From contig VXAA01005612.1 in assembly GCA_013399115.1 (NCBI GenBank), positions 1 through 64,000 on the forward strand: a stretch of 64,000 bases of DNA. The letters run 5' to 3'. This document shows, one piece after another, positions 39,222 through 54,100 of the stretch; position 1 is the first letter of the stretch; every line of letters begins with the position of its first letter. Origin of the DNA: Anseranas semipalmata. Its lineage: Eukaryota > Chordata > Aves > Anseriformes > Anseranatidae. Position numbers and translations under genes: made by a program. The notes beneath the pieces are model-generated. The model was not told the origin of the DNA. It was given only the letters and a program-made list of their open reading frames with translations, and ran no database searches.

Positions 39222-41404
39222 CCATCTCTTATGTCAGGACCCTGATTAACAAAGACATTTAAATAATGTCACTGCACTTCATACAATTTGAGCCTATTTT
39301 CTCTTTTGTATAGCTTGTGAATAACATTTTTTTTTTTACTTGCCATATTTGACCTCTGTCTCCTAATAGTGGCAGGGAATGATACTTTGAATTATTATGC
39401 TGAATATAAATGTAAGCTTCAAAAAATAACAAAGCTTTTGTTCCTGTCCTGATGAAAGCGCAATTTTGCAGTTGCTTTAAATATTACAGCTCTAAGTCTG
39501 CCGTTGCTACTTCTACTAAGGATTTCTCAGTGAATTCATTAAAAATGTCTGTTTTCATAGCCTGGCTTGTACAAATAAGAAGCAGGGATTTGAAAGTTCA
39601 GGGTATATCTTGCTGTGCTTAAGCTGCAGCAGTGTTACATATGCTGAACCTGTTTTTATGTTACTGGTGGGTAATAATGCAAGCTGAACTCTGAATTCCC
39701 TCATTAGAGGTTTAAGTCTCTAAGGCTAAAACTAAGGCTAAATTTTGATATTTGTTGACAGAATCCTGGGTGAATTAATATTTTCCAGGGAGCACACAGA
39801 ATTTTGAAAGAACAATTCTAGAAAGATACAGGTAAGTAAAAGCCACATGTGTTTTCCAGGCATGTGAAAATAATTTCAAGGGTCAGCGGCTTCACAGTTG
39901 GAATTAACTACAGGGTAACAGAAAGAGGAAGAGGGGAAGGTGCCTATGCTTCCATTTTCTTGTGTAGTGCAGAGAACAATGATGTTGGGAGAACATCCCT
40001 AATGAAATGATGGTTCTGGAAATACTGTTTTTTTCTCTTCATCAGATTTTTTTTTTATTATTTTTATTTTTGAAAACCATCTTAATTAGATCTGTTTCTA
40101 GATGGAAAAGTTACAGAGGAGAAGTGAATACACTAAGCCTGTCTGGTCGTCACGCTGAGTCGAGGCATTCAGGGTACAATAAATTTACCATGATTATAAT
40201 TTCAGCTTTCAAGTGGTATTCTACTTTTCTGTTTTTGGAAAAATGGAAATAAAACTACTGTTCATTTGATTGGTATACCTGCAAATGGAAGTCGTTTTAG
40301 TGAGAACCTGTTCTTTCCTTACTGAGTATCTAAATCAGAGTTCACCAGAGTCTCTGTGCTATGTTTTAAGGTAGCCTGAGCTGTTGTGAGTGACTGCCAA
40401 CTGTCCAGATGGAAACTGTAAATCAGGCAGCAGATGAATGTGGTATTGTCTTTGCAAAAAAATAACATTTTTCAATTGTTTTGCAGATTAGGGGCCTGTC
40501 ATACTTCATCTCAAGTATACAATCCTAAACATTTTGTAGGGAGATACAATGAGGAGAAGGAAGAATATAAGATGACTAAACAGGATATTGTGTTTTATTT
40601 AGATTTCATTGAAATCCATGCCATGAACAGGTTGTGTTTCTTTCCTCAAGCCTTATTCTAACCCTGATTAATTCATTGCACTTAGGGAACATTAAAAAGT
40701 CACCCAAATTATTCCAAATCATGGCCATCAGTTAGAGTTGTATGGGATTACAGCCACAAAGACAGAGAAGATAGTTACAGAGAATCATTTGTTGCTTCCA
40801 ACAGCTTCTCACTTCATTGTCGCATAACCAAAAGAGTTGGCAAAAGGGCAGTTTTCCAGCACCTTGACACCTGGCTTTCAGCAGTTTTCAAACAAGAGGG
40901 CTGGAATCTTTCCTTCTATTAATTGAGGTATCTTCAGGGTTGGTGGTTGAAATGAAAGACTCTGCATTACAAGTTTGGAAATTTTGTGTAATGTGTGGTG
41001 CTTTTGCTGCTATTTAGTGGCTGCCATGTAATCCACCTCTTCAGCAAAGATCCAGAATATCCTGCTATTGTTGCATTAAAATAACTATTTAACAAAGCAC
41101 ACAGGAATTAGGGAAAAAGAGGTGCATGCTAAAGCATTTTTATAAGCTTTACATATCAATGCATGTGGACATCAATTTAAATTGTAAGAGAAGAGGCTTT
41201 ATTTTTTATTTAGAATAATAATATGCCGTAAGGTAATAATTACATTTTCTAAATTCTCATACAGCAGAATAAACGTCTTCATACCAACTACAACACACTG
41301 TCCCCAGGGATTTTACTAAACAGAGTAAAATTGCTGACTTAGGTTATTTGTGTGACCTGTGTGTCTCTCAAATAGAAGTATAAAAGATTAGAACAAGATT
41401 TTGA

Positions 41405-41438
41405 AATTATTATTATTATATTATTATTTATTTATTTT
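41405..41438. repeat. (ATT)n/(ATTT)n low-complexity repeat
   Basis: Interrupted ATT units grading into TTTA units. A shorter (TAA)n repeat lies at 5453-5470 and a (TTTA)5 repeat at about 21668-21688. Confidence 0.9.
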
Positions 41439-42335
41439 GGTGAATGTGCTTTGTTCAACAAGGGAATAACAAGTAACAAAGTATCTCATAATCCTTTTGT
41501 CTCTGTTTTCCTGAATGTGTGCTTGGGAAGCCATTTTTTGCACATTGTCACCATCTAGGCTGTGCTTTGTTGTTTGCTTTTTAACTATTCCCGTTTCAAA
41601 GCCAGTTTTCCATTCTAGGGCAATTAGTAGCCTGGCAGCTGTCAATAGGTGGAGACTAATTTATTTATTTTTTTGACTGTGATGACTTTTTCTAGCAATA
41701 AGCAGAAGGCCTTGATTTGAATCAATGTTTTTTTCCATTTCACTTTATATTTTATCAATGAATATCGCCCCAAGATTTCATCTGCCATTAAAATGTCATT
41801 TCTGTGGCAACCTTTGCCGATTAATTTCTGTTTAATTAACAGGTTCAGCACCATTTGGGAGTGAAACAAGTGTAGGTTTTGCTAGAAAATGGCTGTTACA
41901 AAACCAGCTGGAAAATGAGGAAGCTGCAGTGCTTTCCTTGGAAAAGCATTTCTCTAGGTTGTGCCATGTCAGATATGGCAGCAAATCTGGGCTGTGGTGC
42001 TAAGCCCAGAAGAGCTCTACTCTTTGGAGGTATTTTAAAATATACATATTTATATTTTTAATGTATAAAGTGCCTATCACCATATTGATAAATACTCTTT
42101 GGAACCACTCCGATGGCAGGGGTAAGAACAGGAGTTGGCCTGTTAGTACCTCAGCACTTCTATTTCCAACCAATTAAAAAAAAAAGAAAAGAAAAAGCCA
42201 CAAGACTTTGCAGACACCGAGCAGACTGTTCCACGGTGTAGAATTCAATGGTGGCATTCAAAAAGTTAAAGGAGATATCGAATTGCTTATAGTGCTGCTC
42301 AGTTTTTGTATTTCACATCTCTTTCACCTTGAAGA

Positions 42336-42383
42336 TAAAATTAAATTAAAATAAAATAAAATAAAATAAAATAAAATAAAAAA
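42336..42383. repeat. (AAAAT)n microsatellite
   Basis: About nine pentamer units with a slightly degenerate start (ATAAAATTAAATTAAAAT), ending in a run of A. Likely polymorphic. Confidence 0.95.
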
Positions 42384-45300
42384 GCATAATTATCATTCAG
42401 AAAATGAAGGGTACATACTTAGGAATCACAAATAAATATGCAGTGCGTAGTATTGCCCAAAGTGTCTAAATTTTGTTAGATATAATTATTATATCTGCAT
42501 ATTTTTACTTTTTATTTATTTTATATTGATATATATTTCAAGAGGTACCTAACGTGATCATAAAAACATGTCAAAAACAACTGTTTACTTTAGGGTAGCA
42601 TGCGGAAAACCATTGCAAAATATTTCAGTGCAGAAGGCAAGTAAGCTAATGGCCCTTGTAGGCTATTTCACACAGGTTACAGTGAAAGCCTAGAAGAACA
42701 ATAGACTAGTTGTCCTGTTTGGATTTAGCTTTTTCATTTAGAGTAACTTTTCCTTTCTTTCTTCAACACTTCTGGTACGTTACATGTGTGTTTACACCGC
42801 GTGTTTCTGAACAAGGTTTTTTTGAATTTGGACTGAGATCCAAACATGTGAATTCTTCAAGGGTAAAGGTAGCATCACTTGTCATTGATTCTGCCGAGCA
42901 TTTAAGAAGAAGTGACATTTACTAGGGCTTGTTTTGAAGATTTATAAATGCAATATAGATTTGTCCAGAATAGCTGCTTCAATGAATGTTGTGCTGTAGC
43001 ATGTAAGCATGGGCTTTACCACCAGCGGATTCACTAGCAGTTTGTCATCCAAGTAAAAATAAATATTCAATAAACAATTTATTAGGGATGTGAGTTCATT
43101 TCTGCTTCATTCCACTTGGAAGGACCTGACATCTGCTGCCTACATAGTGTTATTAAGGACACAAGGAAATGAAGACAAATTAAATCTGGAATTGTCAAAA
43201 CTATAACAGGGAAACTTTCCCTGGCTAACAAAAATAATGCAAAGAATAATAGGAGAAGGGACAGATCTAGACTGTATGCATGAGAGTGTTGGGTGTAATA
43301 GCTAGGGAGAACTCAATCGTAATACTTCAATAGAAGTTATTCTTTCCTGGGTCTAACTTTGGTTTTAACAGAAGTGCTTTGCAATGCTCCAGTGGCATTT
43401 GAAGAACTCACACTGGAAGTAAATATAATTTACAACTATTAGGATCCTCATTTGGACTGCCAGATTTGTGTCACTTTAATGCAAATGGTAGCAGGCATAA
43501 TAGAAACATTTCATATGGCTTCCTATTCCTGTTAGCAACACAAGGCCAGTTAGTGTGTGGAGAGCAAGAAAGGGCCAGGTTTGGCTTTGTCAGGACAGTA
43601 GTTCCCCTTCATCCCCATCCTGCGAAGCCCCATGCCACCCAAGGCTGTGCCACACTTGGGTGATGGCACTCTCCAGCACTGGTGGAGGTGAAGCTCCTGT
43701 GTCCATCCATCCGTCTGTGGTGTGGAGGTGCTTCAGCGGTGGTGACATCTGGTGAGTGCTGCCTGCGCTGCAGCAGTTCTGCTGGAACAGCTGAAAGTTG
43801 ATCTTACTTAGTCTCAGCTGTATGGTGGGATCACAATAAATACAAAACATCACACACACACAAAGTATATCAACATTGCAGTTGATGACAGCGGTTTTTA
43901 AATACAGAATGGGTGAGGAAAGAGAAACTTAATTGTTTTTGACTACATATCAATTTGGCATAGGAATATCTTTGCTGTAGTCTTGGAATTTTGACCAATT
44001 TTAATGTACTTTCAAGTAAATAAGATGATCAAAAATGATCTTTCTGAGAAACACTGAATACATTTAGATCTGAATACATCTTTTACAAATGTAAAAGATT
44101 CAAGGGCATACTCTGATATTGTGCATAGCAAAATGAATCAAACCTGACAAACTGCTAAGTATAATGTAATGTACGAAAGACACAGTCTTACGTGGCTGCC
44201 AGGACAGGATTATTCAGTTTTTAGGTTTGAACCTTTGGCATTTAGTTTAGAAGTAATTGACAGAAGGAAGTATTTTCTGTCATATGTCATATAACATAAG
44301 TAGAGTAAAATCTATATCTATAAATATAGTTTATCTTATATATAGACATAGAAGTCAATGGTGAATAGGAATAGCAAATTAACAATAACTTGAATTTACG
44401 ATGCCCCATGTTTATATTTTACAGGCTGTAGTAAATAAAACAAGTCAATCTCAGATTCTGGTTTACTCCTTGCAACAAATAGTCCTAAAGTGTAAAATAA
44501 ATGGTTGTTTCTTTAGAAAAAGATAATATTCTTCTGTTTGCATGTGCTAGCACAGTATGAGGTGCTGTGAATAGGGAACACCAGTTGAAAACCAGATTTG
44601 AAGCAAGTAAATGGGTGAAGCAGGACATTTTCAATAGTTTATTCACTCATGGCTCTTTTCTTTCCAAGATTTGTGCCTTTGGGGGTGGTGGTAACAAACA
44701 TTTTCTAGGCAGTTTGTCTCGCTGGGCTACAGATTTGAGGAACAGAACCACAAGCATTGTGGAATGAGAGAAGGGCAATTCTTTGTATATCCAGTCTTGT
44801 ACTGGGAGTAGCTAAGGAGGACTGCATGGAGCTCTTGGACATCTTAGCTCTCAAATACATTTACAGGGACATTTGCTCAGGGTTTCATTAGTAAGGAGCA
44901 GTGATCTGGTCAATGAAACACAGATCTTACATTAAATAACAATATGTTTTTAAAATATGTGTGATAGCCTTGCTTTTTACTTTGCATCTTTTGTTGTGAA
45001 TTAGCTTAAACTGCTATCACAGCAATCAGATTAATTGCTATAGGTTTCATATGTCATGACTGTTCTAAACAGAGGAGTAACACTGCTGATAATTAAGGCT
45101 GCATTACATTTTCCAGTATTATTTATATGTGCCTGTTGGAGAAGTTAATAGACAAATAGAATAATCAATATTCCCTTCGTATTACATTTACACCTCTCTT
45201 AAAAAGAATTAATATGCAGGTTTTGTTTTCTTAACGTGGGAGAAAAATGCATGTGACATTTAACCAGGATACCCTGAGGAAGTGGAAAATAAGGCACATG

Positions 45301-47301
45301 AATGTTCCACCACATCAAAAGTATGCTAATAGGTAGTGCTCGATTATCTAGAAATATATCACTGTTTCTTAATGCTAGCAGCCACTGATCAGAAGACTTA
45401 TCTTCTGTAACAACACTAAGTGAAAGAGATAAATATGAGCTACACCATCAATGTTTTTAAATGCTTTAATGTTATTGCTGTTTCACTTCATTGTTTGCTC
45501 TAAAGGAGGTTTGCTGCTTTGTATGCCATTCAAAACTGCTGATGGACAAATTTCTGGAATGAATGATACTTTTGAAAATACATTCACTTTCTTGTTTTTA
45601 GTTGCTAGTCCTTAAATAGTGGAAATACACCGAAGTTAAGAAAAAAAGCAACTACCTGCTGCTTAGTTAATGACTCATCGCTATAGCTCCTGGTGGCCCC
45701 ATTTTTCACACTGCTTCTTGTTTATGCCAGTATGGCTCTATGATACCTGAATGCCTTGTGACATACAGTACAAATTTAACCCCTGAAATTGTGTTTTGTT
45801 ATATTTGTTTTGCAGGTAGAGAAGTGAGTGACAGAGTTTGTGTCACGTCACAAGTTGAAGGGCAGATTGAGACGAAGGCAAAGGCTGTGAGTCCCATGAC
45901 GTGCTGGTCTCTGTTGCTGGTGCTAGGTCCCACATGGCTCAGCCTGCAGGTCCAGGCTACGTCTCAAAGCCCAGTCTTTGCTCAGGGAAAGTTCTCTCTA
46001 GTTCTTATGGAGCACAGCATGGGTCTGCACAGTTAATGTTAGACCTTGGTGGTATGAAATTAGTGTAGCTATTTCAGGATATTCAGGTTTCAGTTGAGCA
46101 TAGAACGTGCAGAGGAAAACCTTAAAATAAATGGGGTAAAACGGCTCCAAAGAAAGTTAGGAATGTTATATTCCCTCGATATATTTCAAGTCAGTGTTAT
46201 TTCATCATGGCATGTTTTGAGGCATCTTGTTAATATCAGAGTTTCCAGTAAATGACATTTAAACCTAGGATCTCTTGATTGTTATAAGCGAAAAATGATG
46301 AAGCTTTTTGAAGTGATGTATTATGAATGGACATTAGCTAGAACTGTGCTCACAAAGATTGAAATTTTAGGGGCTTTTAGTTCATATCTGATTGTTCTGG
46401 CTCTTCCAGCGTAAATATTTTAGTTCATCGACAAACTTACTCAAAAACTCGTTCAGAGATTCAACAAAATCCACTTGCTAGTGGCATTGTGATAAAATCG
46501 AATCACAGCTCATAAGCACTGCACATTTTAAGTATTCAGCGATCATCCCAAAAGGTAGTAAAGGAGCTAGAAGGAGCTAGAAATCAGAGTGCATGCAGCT
46601 GACAGAGCATTGGTGTGAATCCGTGAATCAGCATTACGTGAATTGTCCAAAAATGTTATTAAAGCTCACTGAGGTATTAACTGTGTGAAACAAGGGACGG
46701 AAAATGTACATCAGGTAGTAAACCATGTTAGTCACAACTTCTCTTCCCAAACCTCTTCCATTGTTGTCTAAAATAAGTTAAGTAATCTCATTTTTACCCA
46801 GGGACATCAGCTGGATGCATGCGCAGATACTGCACCTTGGCTGCCATGTGCAATAATTTGTTAAAATTAACTGGCTTGTAAATCGGAGCCCTGAGGTGCA
46901 CAGGCCAAAAAATGCCTAAATGAAAAAATGTCTGACATGCCATGTACAGTCAAGTGTATTGCATCCTCCAATGCAGTTGTTGGAAGGTCTAAACCCAAAA
47001 AGTTTATGTGCACAAGATAACAGAAAAAAGATAATTCAAATACTCTGCAGGCTGAAAATGCTATGTTGCGTTTCCGAGTTTCACAAACCCACATAGGGTT
47101 CATTTTCTGTACGTGGGGTGAATTCAAAATGAAACCTGAGGAACATTAATCAGCTTTTTGGGGGAGCAGATTGCTCGTCTTTGCTTCAGGCAAGCCAACT
47201 TGGCTAACGTACTGTCCTGGAAACCCCCCGGCTTTCAGCCACCAAGGTCTTTGCAAGGTTCCTAAGGGAACCCTAACTTCTGCAACTGCTGTGTTTTTAT
47301 T

Positions 47302-47352
47302 AATAACAATAGCAACAATAACAATTATTGTTATTGCTGTTGTTATTGCTGT
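47302..47352. repeat. AAC/ATT-rich imperfect palindrome
   Basis: CAATAACAAT (47316-47325) and ATTGTTATTG (47327-47336) are perfect inverted arms around a single T, with imperfect flanking repeats of CAATAG/CAATAA and TTGCTG/TTATTG. It looks like a microsatellite that has folded and been duplicated in inverted orientation. Confidence 0.8.
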
Positions 47353-48113
47353 AGAAAGAGACTGTACAAATGCATGCAATATATGACCTCCTCCTGGAGG
47401 AATTTAAAGTCCAAGAAAGTGAAAAATGGAGGATAGTTTCACACAAACTATATTGAGTTATGGAAGTTTCTGCCTGTCATTTCTGATTATCAAAGATTTA
47501 TCTTTTTCTGCTTTAATTTGCATTGGTCTTGATACAGGATAGTGCATGGTGAGTAGGAGACTGAAGGCTCTTGCTAGAGGAAATGTTTCAAATATGTCAG
47601 ACTTCTCTGTTACACCCTGTGAATATACTGCAGAAGCCTTTGCTCTGGTTCATGCTAACGTTCCCTCCATACTGTTGTACAATGATCTGTACATTGGTCT
47701 TAAAGACATATCAGAACCAAATGTCAAGGTGCATTTGCAGCTGCAGACATTGCTGTGCTGCCCAGTGTTGCACTCCCGTATATTGACTTTGCATGTGCAA
47801 TTGAAAGCCCTCATCTGACAGCCAAAAATTGATTTTTCACAAACGTCAGTGAGAGTGCAGCAGCTACATGAAATGGGGGAGAGAACCACTATGTGGATCT
47901 AAAAGAATAGTTCTGCTCTGAGGCATTTAAAAATACATGAAGAACTGTAGATCTGAGATGAATTTGCTAGCATATGTGTAACCTGTATATTCACATAATT
48001 TTCTATACTTCTTTAAGTGCCAGGACATTTCTGACCAATTCTGCCTTTTTACAGGTGATGTTTTAATTCCCAGATTGAAGGCACTTCAGACGTCCTTTCC
48101 CAGGAACTGTATT

Positions 48114-48154
48114 TTTCATGACAGTAGGGCTGTCATCCTACTGTTAGCATGAAA
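48114..48154. repeat. Inverted repeat: 15-bp stem with 3-nt bulge
   Basis: TTTCATG plus ACAGTAGG (48114-48128) is complementary to CCTACTGT (48137-48144) and CATGAAA (48148-48154), with an 8-nt loop and a TAG bulge on the 3' side. The stem is too short for a typical pre-miRNA. Confidence 0.85.
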
Positions 48155-51100
48155 TGAAATGGATAAAATGAAATGGGAAATAAGACTGCTGATTTTATAT
48201 GCATTGTTAACTACTATTTGGACAATATCTCCATTCTTATCATTGTATAGTCTATCATTACAACCAATTTCTGCATATGAAAAAGTTCCTGCATTATGAG
48301 ATGGGTGAATGGAAGTTTAGAGTGGTGTAAGATGTCTTGGAAAGGAATAATAAGAAAGAAAAAGGAAGGAGAATGAAATAGAAAAACGAAAACGATATTT
48401 TAACAGAAAAGGAAAGATCACCACTCTGTAATCTAATAGCAGTCTGCAGAGGATTAATGCGGTAAAGACAGCTGTTTCGCAGTACAGAACTAAAGTCAGG
48501 CTTTTGGGGTTAAATCTGGAATAGTCACATGCACGTTGATGTGCTTGTCAGCTAACACAGGTGGGTTCAAAGCTCAGTGAAACAAGCAAAGCAGTCTCAT
48601 CTTTATTTTAGTATCATTATTTTGGGTGCATGTGAATGTTTCCTCATGTTCATGGAAGCTGTTTGGACTAACAGCACTGAGGAAATGTCTGTGCATAGTC
48701 CAGGGGCAGAGGGGAATGGAGGAATAGAAGATGGACCTTTACTCACCATATATTAATTTGGATGGTTTTTGGTAAGTATGTCACAGCCCAGACATCACAG
48801 AGAGCCATTCAAGTTAAAGATGTAGCTGACCATGAATTAAATTTAGGTTGAACATTAATATAAAATTGTAACCATGAAAGAAGCTGCCTTTTGCATATCT
48901 TTCTAAAAATCTTTTCTGTGAACAGAACCATCTGCTTTCAAATTTGAGGGTCATCAGTTTGTGAAAAGAATTATATGACATAGTGGATAGCATGGGATTT
49001 ATGTCAAGGATTGCAAAGTCTTTTTTGTGTATCCCTTCTGTTCTAGTCTTTGGAAAGTAGCCTATTCTGGTTGGAAGTTAGATGATATATTTTACATTAT
49101 CATATTATTCTTTTACTACTGTCAGCTCTGGTGGCAGAAAAATTTTACGTAACACTTAGAAACTTTATCTTGTATAAACCAATTATTTGTAGCTGTCTAC
49201 AAGAGCTGAAATAAAGGTAAGGAAACACTGCATACTGAGTCCTGTGAGAGTATTTTATAATCTCCTTGGCAAATGAAGCACTCATTTGGCTTTTTCAAAT
49301 AATAGAAATTCCAAAAAACTGAAGAGAAAAGCCTTCCCTCTACCTTCTGGGATAGTTACTTAAAGTAAATTAAAATCAGGGCTGTAAGAAGATCATGCTA
49401 GTAATTTAATTCTATGGAGATTATCACTTTTATGTATAATAAAACAATATATGAAAATTTGAAACTGTAATCCTTAAGCAGCCCTTTCATCTGTTCTTTC
49501 AAGTGGAAGCTTTTTGCCTTGTGAGCGTGAGTGAATTGCTGCTGAATGCAGCGACTGAAATTCTTGCATATTATAGAGAAGATCCCACTAGAAGCTCCAA
49601 AAGAAGGCAAAAAACTCACCGGTGTGAACCTGGTACTCGGCACTACTGTGAGGGAATGGAAGGGGAAAGGAAAGGAAACAAAAGTTCCTGAGGACTTTCA
49701 GGAGAGCATGACCACAGCTCCTGTTGAGATGGACTGAACAGGAGTGGTCATGACTGCTTACAACTCAAAGTTGTTTCTTCAAATACAGGCTGTGCCAGGT
49801 TTTCTTTTAATCTAGAAGACAATAAAATGTTGGACCAGAGCAAAAGAATTAATTAGAGTAAGTTTTCATGGAAGTGTAATGCAAAACTGTGTTGCCAGAT
49901 TTTGTTCTGCTTTTGTAGAAAACATCTTCAGTCACAATTTTCAGAATAAATAAATACACCAAGCCAAAGATACAGGGAAGTTAAAATGTTATGACACACC
50001 AATTGATAGTGAAAGCTGGTAGTGACCTTTACTGTGCAGAGGTGGGTTTAACTTCTCTATTATTTTTGCCATTAACCTACTGTTGCAAGTTGTATTGCAA
50101 AATTGCTTTCGGAAGAAGTTCTGTTTTTCATTTACTGTAATGGTAAACATCAAGATTTTATCTTTTGGCTGCATTCTTAGGTAGAAAAAATAGTAATTGA
50201 AAGAATGAATTTTGATATACACGCAGCAACGTCAGCATTAAAGCTGCAATTTTGTCTTAGCACTGAGACTTGAACATTACTGGGCATGTCCTTGAGATCT
50301 GAAAATGGAGGTCTGGGATGAGAACAAGTGCAGATACTCTAGAGGATGTGGAAAGACAGCCTGCAGAAAGCCATGTCTATACATTGACCTGTCTGTTGTG
50401 AAAGCAGGGAAGAAAGCCAATCATTCCCAATTCTGCAGACATTCTGACAGCTCAAGTAGGCATTAACAATTTGCAACACATGGCATGGGGGGTGAAACTC
50501 TCTGAGCTCTACAAAAGAGAGTTTCTTGGCTGAAATGAAGTAGCAGTTGAAGGTAGCTTGGAGAAAAACCTATTTTATCATATACTATACAGGGACAAAA
50601 TGGATAATAAAAGCAAAAAGTGGAACAAAATTAATGTCACAATTGAAAAATAATAATATGTTCTGGCTTCAAGTATGAATACTTCTGAGGTTTTTGGCCT
50701 TTTTATATGGGGATTTTCCTGACAAAGAAGGATCAGGTTTGAGTATATAGGTTTCTGCCAATATATAATAATCTCCTGTCACTTTGAATGGACTTGATAT
50801 GTAAAAATCATTTTGTTGCCAAAATATTGATGCAGAACTAATCATTTTGGATTTCAAGTGGCACGAGAGCTGGAAGAGCCTCATCACGTTAGGCTGTCAG
50901 GCACAGGTCTCATTGAAAGTGCCCGCAGATCCCTGTGCAGCCTGAGCATCCTTACCCTGCCTGGCTCCTCGCCTGGGAGTACAAGCAGGAAGATTTGCAT
51001 GGCCAATCTCAGCAGGCGCTGAGAACTGTTAGTGCTGCAAAGGACTTAAATTGAACTCCACTGATGTACACCAGAATGGTTTTGCAAAGTTAAAAAGCTG

Positions 51101-54100
51101 TAGTTTTCCTGCCTAAGCATTCAGAGGAATGAAAATTGTTTGTATCAATAATTCTGAGTTAGATTAAGTTAAGGGGGAGAAGTAGTAGACGAGTGTTTTC
51201 AACAGTTGCTAATTAATTTGTTGGCACTAAAGTTGTGGTCAGGTATATATGGAGAGGCATCAAGTTGCTCTAAGATGAAAAACAGAGTCAAAACCACAGG
51301 AAAGGATGCCATTATTTAGAAAAATTGAACAGCCAGGAAAAGTAAAGACATATTTGAATATTGCTTATTTTTATATAATTCTCTGTAATTGGTATAGCAG
51401 CAAAGCCAGTGAAACAAGTTTAAAATGAAATTGTATGTGAAAATAACTTTGACTTTACTTTTGGAGGCAGAAGCTAGGACTACCTTTGCCAATGTGAATT
51501 TGTGAAAAAGAAAAGATCCAGGGAGATTCCTGATTATAACAAGGAAAGAACACATCATATCTGGAGTAACTTCATTAGCTTTGATGTGTAGGTTGGGTTT
51601 AATAAAGGTATCCATGTCTTGTGTTTGCTGCCTCTTCCTGTTCACAGATTTTTCACATGCCTTGAGGTTATGGAATTTCAATTTTAAAACCAGGAAAATA
51701 ATTCAATCTTGGGCTGTGTCACCAGGGAGAAGTGTTACTTCTTGTGGGTAAGGTTTGCACCTATAGCTTTTTTTCAAGAGGACTCACAGCCATCAGTGCT
51801 TTTCAGCTGAGAGCAATTTTATATCTGCATCACTTCAGTGTCCACCAGCCTCCTTCTCTTGTTCATATCTCATCACTGTCCACTTGTGGGAACTCATGGG
51901 TAGGACATGCAGGTGGGTAGCGGAGTGGGGGCTCATCAGCGGCTGGGTGTCTCCCCGTACCGCTCCCTGTTAGTGACATGGAAGTAATGTGAGTACAAGA
52001 ACACTGCTGCGATCCTGCTCAGCCAGTGGAGACAAATTGTTATAATTGGGTGGTGAGCTGGGAGCTGGCGCTAGGTGTGACGCTGGAGACAAAGGGGACA
52101 GGAAATCGCCATACGGCGTCATATGCTCCTTCTCAACCTTAATTTTGATTGCAGCTGTCAGCGTGGTATTAGAGTTCTTGAATGTGCTATTCAATTGAGC
52201 TCAGTGTGTGGGAGAGATGTTTTTTTGAAACTGAAACAATGCTGGAAAATGATTGGCATAAGGTTGGCTTTAGACACATTGCGGTTCTGGAGATAGTTGC
52301 ATAAGGAACAGCAATGCCAACTAATTGCAGAGGGGAGATTTCCTTGAACTAGTTGAAATTCACATTTTTCATCCATGTGTTGTTCTAACTCTTATCTGAG
52401 TTAGAAGTGCTAGGAGATACATTTGAGAAGGCATATTTCCCTTAATTCTAGTTTCTTAAGCTCTATAATAAATACTCATTTTCTTTCATCTATTTCCTCT
52501 CACTTAATGCTACAGTTATGTTCCTTTTCAGTGTTAAGAACAATATGCTTGTCCTGGTTGGAAATGCATTCTGAGAAAATGCTAAAATTGTGCGGCAGGA
52601 GAAAGAATGTACATCCAAGTTAACAAAAGACACAGTTATGACCAGTGAAAGATGGGATTGCAAATGTTTGCTATGCTTTTTTACCAAAAACATTATTTCA
52701 TGGAGGCATAAAGACATACCTAACTATTGACACCTCTGTCTGCTCCCAAGTATATTGCTCAGAGCTGAGAGAGATTAATTTCCTGTCTTTATGCAGATAC
52801 TGCAGATGAACTCTTTCATGCTTTAATTTGAACAAAACTCTTGAGAGTGATTCTGTGTGTTTTTCTTCAAAGTTTACAGTAATTACTGAATAATCTTTAG
52901 CATTTAATAGGAATAGTATTGATTTAGAGTTGCAAAGTGAGACTGTAGTGATTTTGGAAACATAGTTCATAAATTAGTAGTTTTATAGCTATGCTAATTA
53001 TTTATATATATGTATATATGCTTTACCTGAACTACTTTGCTGCACTTCTAAACTTGAATCTTATCGCATTTTTTTTCTCCTGCATTAATTTATAACACAA
53101 GTAAAAATGTGTAATGCTAGGCAACAGAGAAGTAAACTCAAACATACATATATATATAAACCTCCATGTGAAAATAATTTTAATAACACTACACCAAAAT
53201 AATCATAGGTGCGTGGTGACTCATTTTTGTGTATTCACATAAGGACTTGTTCTGAGCAGCCTTAGATTGAGATTTGTGAACTGATTTGAATCCATCTACT
53301 TACATGGCACATTTGAAAAGGTGAGATTTGCATTTGAAAAGCATGAATCAGATCTAAAAATATCTTGGAGATTCTTCTCCCTCTCAAGGGTCTGGAATCA
53401 TCTACTGTAGCCATTAACATTAACATGATTTCAGGTGAAGTGTTTCCTCAATAAACTTGAGTAAAAATTTTATTTAAGAAAAGGAGAAGGAACAAAAGCA
53501 GGTGTCAAAGAGCTTTTTTGTTTGTTAAAGCCCATGCATACTTACGTAGGTTCTAGATTGTTTATAATAATTTTCATTACTGGAAAAAAAAAAAAAGAAG
53601 TTTGTGTTGCAGTACACCTAAATCTTTCTAAAACGGGGACTTTTTTTTTTCCTAAAACTTGTCTAAATCCCAGACAACTGCACAGTCTGAATACTTTCTT
53701 GTCCTCTTTAATCTTATACCCGACTTTTTAAAGTACATCCTACTGAGGCTGAAAATGTGAAAAATTTTAAAGTTATTTTTCCTTCTGCATGCTCAGAACT
53801 GTCTGCTTTGGCAGAATGGACAAATCTCCTGTTTAAACTTCTTTTTTAAATCCAGGCTTAAGTAAACAGACAATGAACTCCACCTTAATACCCTGGAAAA
53901 ATCTGAAGAATATAACCCCTTTTTTTAATAGCCCACTGGATAAAGCACTCATCCAAGAAGTGAGATGGCCAAGTTCTGGGTTCTGCTGAGACTGATGATG
54001 CTTTAGCTGCATCCTAAGAGAGTGCCTATACCAACACTTCTGTTGTTGACTGTGAATGGTGCTGAAGTTTGTAGTGTGTGCATGAAAAAGGGACTGAGCC

